The notes under the pieces are model-generated. The model saw only the letters and a list, made by a program, of their open reading frames with translations, had not been told where the DNA came from and searched no databases. The translations under genes were made by a program, and so were the position numbers. This document shows positions 28,289-36,880 of a DNA stretch of 64,000 nt, in pieces (positions within the stretch are counted from its first letter, which is position 1; each line of letters starts with the position of its first letter). Source of the stretch: Bdellovibrionales bacterium. Lineage in GTDB: Bacteria; Bdellovibrionota; UBA1018. The stretch covers positions 1 through 64,000 of the forward strand of contig JAFEAP010000023.1 in the NCBI GenBank assembly GCA_018266355.1, read 5' to 3'.

Positions 28289-29620
28289 TTACTTCTGGAT
28301 GACCTTGTCGCGTGCGGCGACTAGGGCCTTCAGCGTATCGATTTGGAGCTGTTCGGCCGAAGTCGGCTTCTTCAGCTTCGCCGATTGGTTCGTGTACTTC
28401 GTGAAGTCGGCGTTCTTCCAGATCTTCACCATCGTCTGGTCGACCATCGGGTCGATGCCGAGGGCTTTGAGCGACGCGCGGGTCGCGGCCGACATTTCGA
28501 GGGAAACGACGATGCGCTCGCGGATTTCCGTGATCGAGCGCTTCGAGAGGTTCGGCGTCCACTTCGCGCCGAACCAGCCGCCGACGATCGTGGTCGTTTC
28601 GAAGACGCGTTTCGCTTTCTTCATCGTGCCCGGGGCGTTCCCGAAGTCGTCGCTGTCGGCGACGGCGTAGGCGTAGCCCATCAGGAAGTTCGCGCGGAGG
28701 CGGAGGATGAATTCCGCGTCCTTCTCGTACTTGCCGACGACGCCGGCCCAAGTCGGATAGGCGGCGCTCGCGAGCTGGCCGGCGTTCTTCTTTTTATCGA
28801 GGGCGATGCCTTGGACGAGGATTTCCTCGAGGGTCATCGGCTTTTCGTTCGTGCCCTTCAGCAGCGATTCCTGGAGGGGATTCGTGCGGTGGAGGGTGGC
28901 CGCGATCGCGTAGAGCGATTCGGCGTCGGAGGAGGTCTGGGTCGCGCCGACTTTTTCGCGGTCGTGGATGAGGGGCTGGATCGCGGTCAGGAGTTCGGTC
29001 GCGGCTTGTTCGATCACGGTTTCGCGGGAGGCGATGCTCACGCAGACCGGCGACCAAACCTGGTATTCGAAGCCTTGCATGTACTTCGCGGCGAGTTCGA
29101 GTTTCTCGGTGATGTTCTTCGCGTCGCGGATCGCCTTCATGTCGGTGTCGCGCGAGAGCTTCGTATTGCCTTGGCGAAGCGACGCGTACATGGTGCAGGT
29201 CGTTTCGTTCATGTGGTCGGTGGTGACCGACATTTTTTCCGTCGTCGTCGCCATCTTGTCCGTCGTTTCGGACATGTGGTTCGTCGTTTCCGACATCTTC
29301 ACGGTGGTCTCGGACATGCCGTCGGTGGTCTCGGACATGTGATTCGTGATGTCGGCCATTTGCTCGGTGGTGACGGCCATCTTCTTCGTCGTCGTCGCCA
29401 TATCGTCGGTCGTTTCCGACATATGGTTCGTCGTCTTGGCCATGTCGTTCGTGGTCTTCGACATCCCTTCGGTCGTTTTCGCCATGCCGTCGGTGGTGAC
29501 CGACATATGATCCGTCGTCGCGGCCATGTGGTCCGTCTGGTCCTGCATGTGGTTCAGCTTTCCGCACGACGTGAGCGAGGCGGCGGTACCGGCGACCAGA
29601 ATCAGAGTGGCGAAACGCAT
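28289..29620 (-). CDS. Heptad-repeat lipoprotein, long paralogue (17 heptads)
   Basis: A 443-residue lipoprotein starting at the ATG with GAGGA upstream; lipobox LTSC (C19). Residues 23-141 are 17 uninterrupted heptads with Met at position 3 and Thr at 6 and 7 (DHMSVTT, NHMSETT, DKMATTT). If Met is position a and Thr position d, this is an unusual Met/Thr-core coiled coil roughly 18 nm long. The C-terminal 290-residue domain is paralogous to that of the gene downstream. The pair is probably one transcript with separate ribosome sites. Function unknown; the rod could span the periplasm in the manner of Lpp. Confidence 0.88.
   Translation of the reverse strand: MRFATLILVAGTAASLTSCGKLNHMQDQTDHMAATTDHMSVTTDGMAKTTEGMSKTTNDMAKTTNHMSETTDDMATTTKKMAVTTEQMADITNHMSETTDGMSETTVKMSETTNHMSETTDKMATTTEKMSVTTDHMNETTCTMYASLRQGNTKLSRDTDMKAIRDAKNITEKLELAAKYMQGFEYQVWSPVCVSIASRETVIEQAATELLTAIQPLIHDREKVGATQTSSDAESLYAIAATLHRTNPLQESLLKGTNEKPMTLEEILVQGIALDKKKNAGQLASAAYPTWAGVVGKYEKDAEFILRLRANFLMGYAYAVADSDDFGNAPGTMKKAKRVFETTTIVGGWFGAKWTPNLSKRSITEIRERIVVSLEMSAATRASLKALGIDPMVDQTMVKIWKNADFTKYTNQSAKLKKPTSAEQLQIDTLKALVAARDKVIQK
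29198..29554 (-). repeat. 21-bp coding repeats, 17 units (long paralogue)
   Basis: The heptads are encoded by 357 bases, exactly 17 times 21. Neighbouring units are similar at DNA level, as expected from tandem duplication, with variation at the first two and fourth to fifth codons. Unit number could vary between strains by slippage. Confidence 0.85.
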
Positions 29621-29767
29621 AGACGATTCCTCGGGGGAGCGGAGTTCAAAGGTTCGCGGGACTTTATCGCGAATGGAACTCTGCGACAAGAAATATCTGA
29701 TAAAAATAGTCAGTTATTAAGTTATTGAAATAAAAGGGTTATTCAAAGACCCGGTCGTCGTCGGGCG

Positions 29768-31276
29768 TCAGTTCCCTCGGTAAAGCGTCTTCCCGACTGC
29801 CGATTTCCACCGACCGATTTCGCGGCCTCGGGTCGTAGGGTCGATCGCGGGGGTGAATTCCCGGTCCATTCGCCAGCTCTTCTCGATCGCCGAGAGGTCC
29901 TTCCAGACGCCGGCGCCGAGGCCCGCGGCGAAGATCGCGCCGAGCGAGGTCGTCTCCACGAACTCGGGTCGTTTGAGACGGAGGCCGAGGACGTCGGATT
30001 GGAACTGCATGAGGAGGTTATTCGCCGAGGCGCCGCCGTCGACGTTCAGCCCTTCGAGCGGTCGCCCGAGATCGGACTGCATCGCCGAGAGAAGATCCGC
30101 GATCTGGAAGCCGATGCCTTCGAGCACGGCGCGCGCGAGGTGGGCTTTCGTCGTCCCGCGCGTGATGCCCGTGAAGAGACCGGTCGAATCCGGGCTCCAG
30201 TGGGGAGCTCCGAGGCCGGTGAGCGCGGGCACGAACGTCACTCCGTCGGTCGAAGGAACCGAAGCTGCGAGCTTCTCGATTTCCGCCGAATCGCGGATGA
30301 GCCCGAGTCCGTCGCGGAACCACTGCACGGCCGCACCGGCGACGAAGGTCGATCCTTCGAGCGCGTAGGTCACCGTCGGCTCGGATTTCTCCCCGGCCAG
30401 CGCCCAGGCGATCGTCGTCACGAGGCGGTGCTGGGAGTAGACGGGCTCGGAGCCCGTGTTCAAAAGGAGGAAAGCGCCGGTGCCGTACGTGCACTTCGCT
30501 TGGCCCGGGCGCGTGCACGCTTGGCCGAGGAGCGCCGACTGCTGGTCGCCGAGGATGCCGGTGATCGGGATGCCGTCGGGCAGGAAGCCCGCGCCTTTCG
30601 TCACGCCGAACTTCCCGTTCGAGGGTTCCACCCGGCCCCAAACGGCCTTCGGGATACCGAGCGCGGAACAAAGAGATTCGTCGAAGAGGCGTTTTTCGAG
30701 GTGGAACGCGAGCGTGCGCGAGGCGTTCGAAGGCTCCGTCACCGGATCGGGATTCCCGGTGAGTTTCGCGACGAGAAAGCTGTCGATCGTGCCCGCGGCG
30801 AGCCGTCCTTCTTTCGCGGCCTTGCCGACGGCGGGCCAGTTTTGGATCGCCCAGACGACTTTCGTTCCCGCGAAGTAGGGATCGAGGAGGAGGCCCGTCG
30901 CTTTCTGGAACATCTTCTCGAGCGACTGCTTCTTCAGCGAGTCGCAGAACTCCGCCGTGCGCCGGTCCTGCCAGACGATCGCGTTCGCGAGCGTTTCGCC
31001 CGTCTTCCGGTCCCAAAAACACGTCGTCTCGCGCTGGTTCGTGATGCCGATCGCGGCGATCGCGGAACCGGAGACCCCCGCCTTCTTCAGTGCGGCGGTC
31101 ACGCTCTCGCCGACGGCTTTCCAGATCTCCTTCGGATCGTGCTCGACCCAACCCGGCTTCGGGAAGTGCTGCGGAAAATCGACGGACGCCTCCGCGACCA
31201 GGTTCAGTTCGGTGTCCATCAGCACGGCGGTCGTGCCCGTCGTGCCTTCGTCGATCGCGAGCAGGTAGTTCTTCAT
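29768..31276 (-). CDS. glpK: Glycerol kinase
   Basis: A 502-residue FGGY-family kinase that converts glycerol and ATP to glycerol 3-phosphate. The N-terminal phosphate loop AIDEGTTGTTAVL, the substrate motif GITNQRETT, and the C-terminal GGASANNLLMQFQSDVLG are as in GlpK, and the length fits. Its start lies five bases after the stop of the GNAT gene on the same strand. No glpF or glpD is nearby. Confidence 0.95.
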   Translation of the reverse strand: MKNYLLAIDEGTTGTTAVLMDTELNLVAEASVDFPQHFPKPGWVEHDPKEIWKAVGESVTAALKKAGVSGSAIAAIGITNQRETTCFWDRKTGETLANAIVWQDRRTAEFCDSLKKQSLEKMFQKATGLLLDPYFAGTKVVWAIQNWPAVGKAAKEGRLAAGTIDSFLVAKLTGNPDPVTEPSNASRTLAFHLEKRLFDESLCSALGIPKAVWGRVEPSNGKFGVTKGAGFLPDGIPITGILGDQQSALLGQACTRPGQAKCTYGTGAFLLLNTGSEPVYSQHRLVTTIAWALAGEKSEPTVTYALEGSTFVAGAAVQWFRDGLGLIRDSAEIEKLAASVPSTDGVTFVPALTGLGAPHWSPDSTGLFTGITRGTTKAHLARAVLEGIGFQIADLLSAMQSDLGRPLEGLNVDGGASANNLLMQFQSDVLGLRLKRPEFVETTSLGAIFAAGLGAGVWKDLSAIEKSWRMDREFTPAIDPTTRGREIGRWKSAVGKTLYRGN

Positions 31277-31280
31277 GGAT

Positions 31281-31781
31281 TCACGCTAGCGGAGTTCGCG
31301 CGAATTGGCGATAGCCGTCGTCCCGGTCGCATTCGTGGATGAAACCGAAACGCTTCAGCAGCGCGACGGAAGGCGCATTTTCCCCGCGAGTCACGGCGAT
31401 GATGCGCGCGAGTTTCTTCTCGCCGAAACCGAACGCGAGCAGAACGGGCATGAGTTCCGTCATGATCCCGAGGCCGCGAAACGGCGAGCCGACGACGTAT
31501 CCGACCTCGCCCTGTGCGTCCGCGAATCCGCGGTAAAAACCGACGGCGGCGACGATGCTCCCGTCGACTTTCGATTCGACGAGCCAGTGGTAGCCGCGGT
31601 CGTTCCGGAATTCGTCGGCCATTTTCTCGACCGACTGGCGCGCGAACTCGATCGAGGTCGCCGGCTTTCCGCCCCAGTACGCCAGACCGAGTTCGTGGGT
31701 GCGGTCGACCTCTTCGCTTCGGATTGGACGAAGGCGGAAGCGCGTGGATTCGAGCAGGGGATGACCGTGAAAGAGCTCCAT
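31281..31781 (-). CDS. GNAT acetyltransferase, RimJ/RimL type
   Basis: A 166-residue N-acetyltransferase: TRFRLRPIRSEEVDR at the start, the beta4 strand GEVGYVVGSPFRGLGIMTE with the acetyl-CoA loop (R-G-x-G-x-M), and the closing NAPSVALLKRFGFIHE, the standard RimJ/RimL ending. Substrate unknown: an N-terminal residue or a small molecule. First gene of a probable two-gene unit with glpK. Confidence 0.85.
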   Translation of the reverse strand: MELFHGHPLLESTRFRLRPIRSEEVDRTHELGLAYWGGKPATSIEFARQSVEKMADEFRNDRGYHWLVESKVDGSIVAAVGFYRGFADAQGEVGYVVGSPFRGLGIMTELMPVLLAFGFGEKKLARIIAVTRGENAPSVALLKRFGFIHECDRDDGYRQFARTPLA

Positions 31782-31803
31782 GCCGAGAGTTTAACCCAGA
31801 AAC

Positions 31804-31834
31804 GAAAAAACCCCGATCGCGTCGCGACCGGGGT
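31804..31834 (-). terminator. Rho-independent terminator after response regulator
   Basis: CCCCGATCGCG and CGCGACCGGGG (31811-31833) form an 11-bp stem with one mismatch. On the minus strand it is followed directly by TTTTTT. It ends the response regulator transcript. Confidence 0.85.
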
Positions 31835-31887
31835 GAAAGGGTTTACCGAGGAGACCGCGTTCGCGCTCCGCCGAAGGCTCCCGCCTT

Positions 31888-32565
31888 CTATTCTTGAATC
31901 AGGCAGTAGCCTTCGTTCGTCTGGTAATTGATCTTCACGTTCAGCTCGCGGAGTTTTTCGCGGAGCTTCGAGAGGTGGAAGTCGAACGCCTTCGGCGAGA
32001 GGGCTTCGCTCTTCCAGACTTCGCCGATGATCTCTTCGCGGTTCAGACGGCGTTCCGGATTCCGGAAGAAAAGGGCGAGGATCTTGTACTCGGTCTGGGT
32101 GAGCTGGATGATTTTCTGGACGTTTTCGCGCGTGACCGTCTGGGTGAAGGTGTCGAGCGTGAGGTCCTTGAAACGCGGCTTCGCGAGCGCGACGCCGGAT
32201 TGGCCCTTCTCGTTCAAGATGCGGTTGATCTTGAAGAGGATCTCGTTCTTGTTCACCGGCTTCACGAAGAAGTCGCGGGCGCCCTTCTTGAAGCAATCCT
32301 GGAGGATCTTGTAGTCGTCCGAAGCGGAAACGACGGCGAACGGCATCTCGAGGGACGCGTTCGCGCCGAGGAAGTTCGTGAATTCGCCGTCGGGAAGATG
32401 GAGATCGGCGATGAGCAGTTCCGGTTTTTTATTGTCGCTCTTGGAGATGGCGTCGCGCAGGTCGTTCAACGACTTGAAGTATTCCGCCTCGAAACCCGAT
32501 TGAAACATCTTCTGGTACAGGAGGATCGCGTCTTCGTCGTCTTCAAGTACCCATAAGTGCGCCAT
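31888..32565 (-). CDS. OmpR-family response regulator, orphan
   Basis: A 225-residue two-domain regulator. The receiver starts MAHLWVLEDDEDAILLYQ with phospho-acceptor D54 in LLIADLHLPDG and a lysine in FFVKPV; the winged-helix DNA-binding domain ends TNEGYCLIQE. The start at 32565 removes 15 non-conserved codons. No kinase gene is adjacent, so it is an orphan here. Followed by a strong terminator. Confidence 0.9.
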   Translation of the reverse strand: MAHLWVLEDDEDAILLYQKMFQSGFEAEYFKSLNDLRDAISKSDNKKPELLIADLHLPDGEFTNFLGANASLEMPFAVVSASDDYKILQDCFKKGARDFFVKPVNKNEILFKINRILNEKGQSGVALAKPRFKDLTLDTFTQTVTRENVQKIIQLTQTEYKILALFFRNPERRLNREEIIGEVWKSEALSPKAFDFHLSKLREKLRELNVKINYQTNEGYCLIQE

Positions 32566-32701
32566 GTCTTCTTCAGCTCCAGCCGATGCGAACAAAGTTT
32601 CGTTCAGCATTCTTACTCCCGATCCAATGGGCGTATCCCTATTATTTACTTACGAAAGCCTTCCGTTTCCGTCAGTCGGCGCCCGATTCAGTGAATGGAA
32701 A

Positions 32702-33565
32702 TCACTCCCGAATATTCCGCGCTTTTTCGAGAAAACGAAAGGCGCAAGTCGCCGCTAGACGAGCGGTTCGGCCGCCGAGATCGTGCAGGGGGTTCAACTC
32801 GAAAATTCCGAGCGAAACCACCTTCTCGTTTGCACCCGCTACCTCACAGAATTCGATCAATTCTGACGGAGAAAAACCCTCCGATTGAGGCGCGGAGACC
32901 CCTGGTGCAAACGCTTCGGTTACCGAATCCAGGTCCACACTAATCACAACCGCATCTACTTGACGCGCTAGTTTTTCCAAACTCTGTGTAAAATTAGAAA
33001 TCGCATTCGAATGACGACATTCGTCAAAAGCGATTATGTTTACGTTTTTTTCGTGCGCATAGCGCCACAAATCTGCTGCGTTGCACTGTGATTGTGTACC
33101 AAATTCATATAAGTCTTCGCCGCGGAGAACGCCCGATTCGAGCGCCAAATAAAACGGACTGCCGCTCGAAATCTTCGGATTCGGTTTCCGAACGTCGAGG
33201 TGCGCGTCAATGTTGATGCAGCCGATCCGCTTTTTCGCGCCGAGGTAATCCCGGATTCCGACGAGATGCGAATAGCCATGGTCGTGACCGCCGCCGACGA
33301 CGACCGTTCGATCCGCGCCGGCCGCGGCTTCGCGGACGAGCTCGGCCGCGTTCGCGTGGTTCTCCTCGACGATCGCCGAAATCGGTTGGAGGGAGAAGTG
33401 CTGATAGAGCGCCTGTTTCAGGGGGACTTCATCCGGCCGCGCACCGCTCATCCGCATGAAGGACTCGAAAAAGGCGCGCGGACCGAAGGCCGCACCGAGC
33501 CGACCGCCGACGTTTTGGACGCCGACGTGATCCGGAATTGATACGAGGCTCCATTTGAATCCCAT
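32702..33565 (-). CDS. Arginase/agmatinase/formimidoylglutamase-family hydrolase
   Basis: A 287-residue ureohydrolase-fold enzyme with the two-manganese site complete: GGGHDH (H94), DAHLD (D120, H122, D124) and SVDLD (D211, D213). The family hydrolyses guanidino or formimino groups; the sequence cannot separate arginase, agmatinase and formimidoylglutamase, but the short length and GYSH... pattern lean to the last. Odd: the 3' half (roughly 32702-33120, residues about 148-287) is visibly more AT-rich than the 5' half and the neighbouring genes. Confidence 0.85.
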   Translation of the reverse strand: MGFKWSLVSIPDHVGVQNVGGRLGAAFGPRAFFESFMRMSGARPDEVPLKQALYQHFSLQPISAIVEENHANAAELVREAAAGADRTVVVGGGHDHGYSHLVGIRDYLGAKKRIGCINIDAHLDVRKPNPKISSGSPFYLALESGVLRGEDLYEFGTQSQCNAADLWRYAHEKNVNIIAFDECRHSNAISNFTQSLEKLARQVDAVVISVDLDSVTEAFAPGVSAPQSEGFSPSELIEFCEVAGANEKVVSLGIFELNPLHDLGGRTARLAATCAFRFLEKARNIRE

Positions 33566-33608
33566 CGTTGATTCCCTTAGACTTAATCTACCGTGAGGAC
33601 CGAATCCG

Positions 33609-35414
33609 ATGTCTGAAAAAAAGTGGTTTATCTATGTGGGTGACCACCACGAAGGTCCTTTCACGGTCGACGAGATTTGGGCCGGCATCGACGCGAGCAA
33701 ATTCGCGAAGACCGGGTTCGTTTGGGCCGACGGGATGAAGGACTGGGTCGCGCTCGCGACCCTGCCGGAGTTCGAACGGAGCGCGCCGCCGCCGCCCGCG
33801 ATTCCCCAAATCCCGACTCTTCCGGTCGCTCCGGAGGCACCGGCGACCTCGAACTGGCAAGTCGAGTCCCCGACCGGCACGACCGAGGTCAGCGTCGAAT
33901 CGAATACCGCGACGAACACGCGCACGAACACCTCCGCGATCGTCGTCGAGGAGGCTTCGCCCGCGACGGCGCCGATCGCCTCGGCCGAGCCGGTCCTCGA
34001 GAGCCGAGCTCCGATGCCGGAGACCGCCGAACCGATCCGCGAGCCGACGCTCACCGGAACGACGAATCGCCCCGGTCCGGGCGAAGTCGGCGGACCGATC
34101 CACGCCGGCGCGCCGGAGCCCCAGACGAACACCGGAATTACCCGTACCTCGATCATCGAGGTGAATTCCCTCGAAACCCAGAGCCAACCCGCGATCCTTC
34201 GCCCGGCCGTGCTCGGCGCCGCTTCGGCGACCCGCCCGTCCACCCAGGGTCCCGGCGAGAAAGCGCCGATCATCACCGCGCGAATGAAGCCGTTCCTTTA
34301 TGCCGTCGTCGTCGTGTTCTTCCTTCTCGGACTTCAGAAGACCGGCATCACCCGTCCGCTCGAGGACAAGATCGCGGCGATGCTCTCGACGCTCCCGGAA
34401 CTGAGCGACGTATCGCCCGAGGATTATCAGGAGCTGAAAAAGGCGGCGAAGGCGCCGATCTCCGCCGGCCCGCAAGTCGCCGTCGCGCTTTCGAAGGCCG
34501 ATCCGCTTTCGCCGATCTTCTACGTCGCGACGAACCTGCCGGACGGCGCGCGCTTCGAGATCTACGTCGAGGGCGTCCCCCACCGGCTCTTGAACACGCT
34601 TTCGTATTCCGGAAAGCTCGACGTCGTCTCCCAGAAGCGGCTCGCGAAGTCCACGCCGCTTCGTTATCCCGACGGCAAACCGATTCCTCGCGGCGAATAC
34701 ATCGTCTACGTGATGGAGGCGCCCGTCGGCCAACCCGACCTTGTCTACAAAGAACTCCTGCCGCTCGCTCCGATCGCGCGGAACCTGCCGGACCGCCTGC
34801 CCCAAAACCGCCGCCTCGTGTTCTCGAAGAAGATCTTCTTCGGCGCGAAGGACGCGACTTACGAACAACGGCTGAAGGAATTCCACGATAGCCTCGTCGC
34901 CCGCGCGAAGAACGAGGCGATGGAGATGGCCCAAGCCTCGGCCACGCTCGATAGCCAGGCGCTCATGTCGACCGCGACGTACGAACGGCTGAAGAAGCAG
35001 CCGATCGGTCCGAAGCAGAAACAGACGTGGAACGCGGCCGTCCAAAACTGGCGCGCGATCGAGACCCAGCTCGTGCAGAAGTACGCGGGCAAGACGCCGG
35101 AACAGATCAAAGACGAGTTCTTCCACTCGAACCTCGTCAGCGAGTTCCTCGCGGTGGAAAAGATCCTCTCCGATCTCCATTCCGTTCACGAAAAGCTTTT
35201 CACGACCTCGACGACGGCGGCGAGCCTCGAGGGAGAAGTTTCCGATCTGCAGAAGCAATACGACACGCGTAAAGCGGCCTGGAAGGCCGCCGTCGATCGC
35301 GCGCTCGCTTCGCCTTCGAATCCCGAGACGGGCCTGCCCGTCGCGGTGACGATCGAGGGCGAGGCCTCGAAAACCCCGGCGCCGGCGAACGGCGGAGGAA
35401 ATGGTCATGGATAA
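33609..35414 (+). CDS. GYF_2-domain membrane protein, start of PilZ module
   Basis: A 601-residue protein. An N-terminal GYF_2 (DUF4339) domain (about 3-55; KKWFIYVGDHHEGPFTVDEI) is followed by a long Pro/Thr/Glu-rich disordered stretch (60-220), a membrane segment (about 226-246) and a large C-terminal region (about 265-600) with a beta domain and then helices. GAGGA precedes the start. GYF_2 domains bind Pro-rich peptides. It overlaps the first PilZ gene by eight bases, so the three downstream genes probably form one operon. Confidence 0.8.
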   Translation: MSEKKWFIYVGDHHEGPFTVDEIWAGIDASKFAKTGFVWADGMKDWVALATLPEFERSAPPPPAIPQIPTLPVAPEAPATSNWQVESPTGTTEVSVESNTATNTRTNTSAIVVEEASPATAPIASAEPVLESRAPMPETAEPIREPTLTGTTNRPGPGEVGGPIHAGAPEPQTNTGITRTSIIEVNSLETQSQPAILRPAVLGAASATRPSTQGPGEKAPIITARMKPFLYAVVVVFFLLGLQKTGITRPLEDKIAAMLSTLPELSDVSPEDYQELKKAAKAPISAGPQVAVALSKADPLSPIFYVATNLPDGARFEIYVEGVPHRLLNTLSYSGKLDVVSQKRLAKSTPLRYPDGKPIPRGEYIVYVMEAPVGQPDLVYKELLPLAPIARNLPDRLPQNRRLVFSKKIFFGAKDATYEQRLKEFHDSLVARAKNEAMEMAQASATLDSQALMSTATYERLKKQPIGPKQKQTWNAAVQNWRAIETQLVQKYAGKTPEQIKDEFFHSNLVSEFLAVEKILSDLHSVHEKLFTTSTTAASLEGEVSDLQKQYDTRKAAWKAAVDRALASPSNPETGLPVAVTIEGEASKTPAPANGGGNGHG

Positions 35415-35814
35415 GTCCGAAAAAACCGGTATCGACCGTCGCGGCTCGCGCCGCCGCCCGATCCTCGAATCGTTCTCGTTCTTCGTCGTCGTCCCGAAGA
35501 AGGGTTTCCATCGCCTTCGCGTCGTGGATCTCAGCGATACCGGCGTCGGCTTCGACTACGACATCATCGGCGAGATGAAGGAAGCTTTCCCGGTGAAGGC
35601 GGGGGAAGTGTTCGAGCTTCAGTTCTACTTGAACCAGACCCTCTTTTTCCCGATGCACGTGAAGGTCGCCCGGATCGACGATTCGAAGGTGATCCGCCGG
35701 ATCGGGGCCGAATTCACCGCCACCGGCACCCCCGAGCACCAGGGCCTCATCGCCGTGCTCGATATGATCGATAAGGTCTCCGAGATCGTTCAGTTCGACT
35801 CGACCCCAGGATAG
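35407..35814 (+). CDS. PilZ-domain protein A
   Basis: A 135-residue PilZ protein, a c-di-GMP receptor fold. The N-terminal RRGSRRRP supplies the arginine motif (RxxxR) and DLSDTGVGF (41-49) the D/NxSxxG motif. I take the ATG at 35407, placed six bases after GGAGGAA; the ATG at 35401 touches that site. Translation is coupled to the preceding gene. Confidence 0.87.
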   Translation: MDKSEKTGIDRRGSRRRPILESFSFFVVVPKKGFHRLRVVDLSDTGVGFDYDIIGEMKEAFPVKAGEVFELQFYLNQTLFFPMHVKVARIDDSKVIRRIGAEFTATGTPEHQGLIAVLDMIDKVSEIVQFDSTPG

Positions 35815-35841
35815 AAGGCCCGGGCCCGTATGGGTCGAGCT

Positions 35842-35897
35842 GTTCTTTGCCGTCATTTCCCTGACGTTCGCCGGTCGTGCGCCCGGCAAGAAAGAAC
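35842..35897 (+). promoter_or_regulatory. Hairpin leader between the two PilZ genes
   Basis: GTTCTTTGCCG near 35842 and CGGCAAGAAAGAAC ending at 35897 pair over most of their length, closing a loop of about 30 bases. A perfect palindrome GGCCCGGGCC (35817-35826) precedes it. The structure would form in the 138-base leader of PilZ protein B and could be an attenuator or RNA regulator. It does not match the c-di-GMP riboswitches I know. Confidence 0.4.
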
Positions 35898-35952
35898 CGT
35901 TCAGAGGGGGAGTGTCCTTTCCGATACGCATTCTGGAAGGGAAAGCACGCGC

Positions 35953-36432
35953 ATGACGGGTAAGAACAACAACCAAGGTACGGAAGTCAGCCGGGTCATC
36001 GATCTCAACGAGGTTCGCGAACAGCGGCTCGAAGAGAAGCGCCGGAAGACGGAACGCGTTTTCATGAACCAGTTTCTCGGCGTCTACTGCATGACCGGGA
36101 ACAATTCGATGCACCAGATCGAGGTCGTCGACGTCTCGGAAGAGGGCTTGGGCTTCCAGGTTCCGTTCAACGCCGAGAAGCCGTTCCCGATCACGGATAA
36201 GAATTTTCCGGTTCGTCTCTATTTCAACCAGGAGTCCTATCTCCAGGTGTACGTGACGATCCACAACTCGCGTCCCGTCGTCCAAAACGGCACGCGGTAC
36301 ACGCGTTACGGCTGCAGCGTCGATCACTCCACGTCGACGTTCAAGGCTTACCAAGCCTTCGTGAAATTCCTGCAGATCTACGGCGAAGTCGCCCAGAAGG
36401 ACAACGGCGACGTGAACGTGTTTTTCGTATAA
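35953..36432 (+). CDS. PilZ-domain protein B
   Basis: A 159-residue PilZ-like protein with a basic helical N-terminus (EQRLEEKRRKTERVFMNQ) and DVSEEGLGF (60-68), a variant of the D/NxSxxG motif. RRKTER may serve as the arginine motif. It resembles protein A (both have LYFNQ/LNQ strands and long beta hairpins), so the two are probably paralogues. Start at ATG 35953 with GGAAGGG upstream. Confidence 0.8.
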   Translation: MTGKNNNQGTEVSRVIDLNEVREQRLEEKRRKTERVFMNQFLGVYCMTGNNSMHQIEVVDVSEEGLGFQVPFNAEKPFPITDKNFPVRLYFNQESYLQVYVTIHNSRPVVQNGTRYTRYGCSVDHSTSTFKAYQAFVKFLQIYGEVAQKDNGDVNVFFV

Positions 36433-36497
36433 GTTAGGAGGCTCGTGCCCGGATGGGCCGGCTTCGCCGGACCGCAGGGCCGAGCTGGACTGAGAAT

Positions 36498-36740
36498 CTA
36501 GTCTTCGCTGACGAAGTCGAGGAGTTCATCGGGCTTAAGTCGGCCCAGGCGACGATAGAGAAGCGCGTTCTCTCCCGTCGGTTCCTCGGTCGGAGCGGCT
36601 AAAATTCCCGGACGGCGATCGCCTTTGAACGAGGCATCGCCGTTCGGCTTTTTCGACGTCGGTTCATGGGCGGCCGGTAACGGCGCCGCGACGGCGACGA
36701 GCAGGAGAAACGGGAAAAGATTCGAGCGGCGATTGGACAT
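36498..36740 (-). CDS. Small secreted protein, 80 aa
   Basis: MSNRRSNLFPFLLLVAVAAPLPAAH is a signal peptide; the mature part is 55 residues, charged, ending RRLGRLKPDELLDFVSED. I choose the ATG at 36740 because it sits at the signal peptide; the frame is open for 21 further codons. Convergent with the PilZ operon. Function unknown. Confidence 0.6.
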   Translation of the reverse strand: MSNRRSNLFPFLLLVAVAAPLPAAHEPTSKKPNGDASFKGDRRPGILAAPTEEPTGENALLYRRLGRLKPDELLDFVSED

Positions 36741-36842
36741 CCGTGCCTCGGCTTCTAGCGGGCTTACGCCGGAGGCGCAATCCGCGATCTCCGGTTTCTT
36801 CATGAAACCGGAGTTGATGCTATGAGTCTAAAAGAGGGTGCG

Positions 36843-36880
36843 AGAAAAGAAAAGGGGTGGGAATCCTCAGCCCACGCCCC
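36843..36880 (-). terminator. Rho-independent terminator of the 37.0-37.4 kb operon
   Basis: GGGGTGGG (36854-36861) and CCCACGCCCC (36871-36880) pair. On the minus strand the hairpin is followed by TTTTCTTTTCT. It would stop the two small minus-strand genes upstream, after transcription through the 21-bp inverted repeat. Confidence 0.7.

Noticed and set aside
29198..29554. Regular 21-bp repeats that could suggest a CRISPR-like array
   Set aside because: The repeats have no spacers and are in frame, coding heptads within a lipoprotein.
33588..35408. A minus-strand open frame of 606 codons across the GYF_2 gene
   Set aside because: Shadow of the plus-strand gene, whose GYF_2 domain, ribosome site and overlap with PilZ are convincing.
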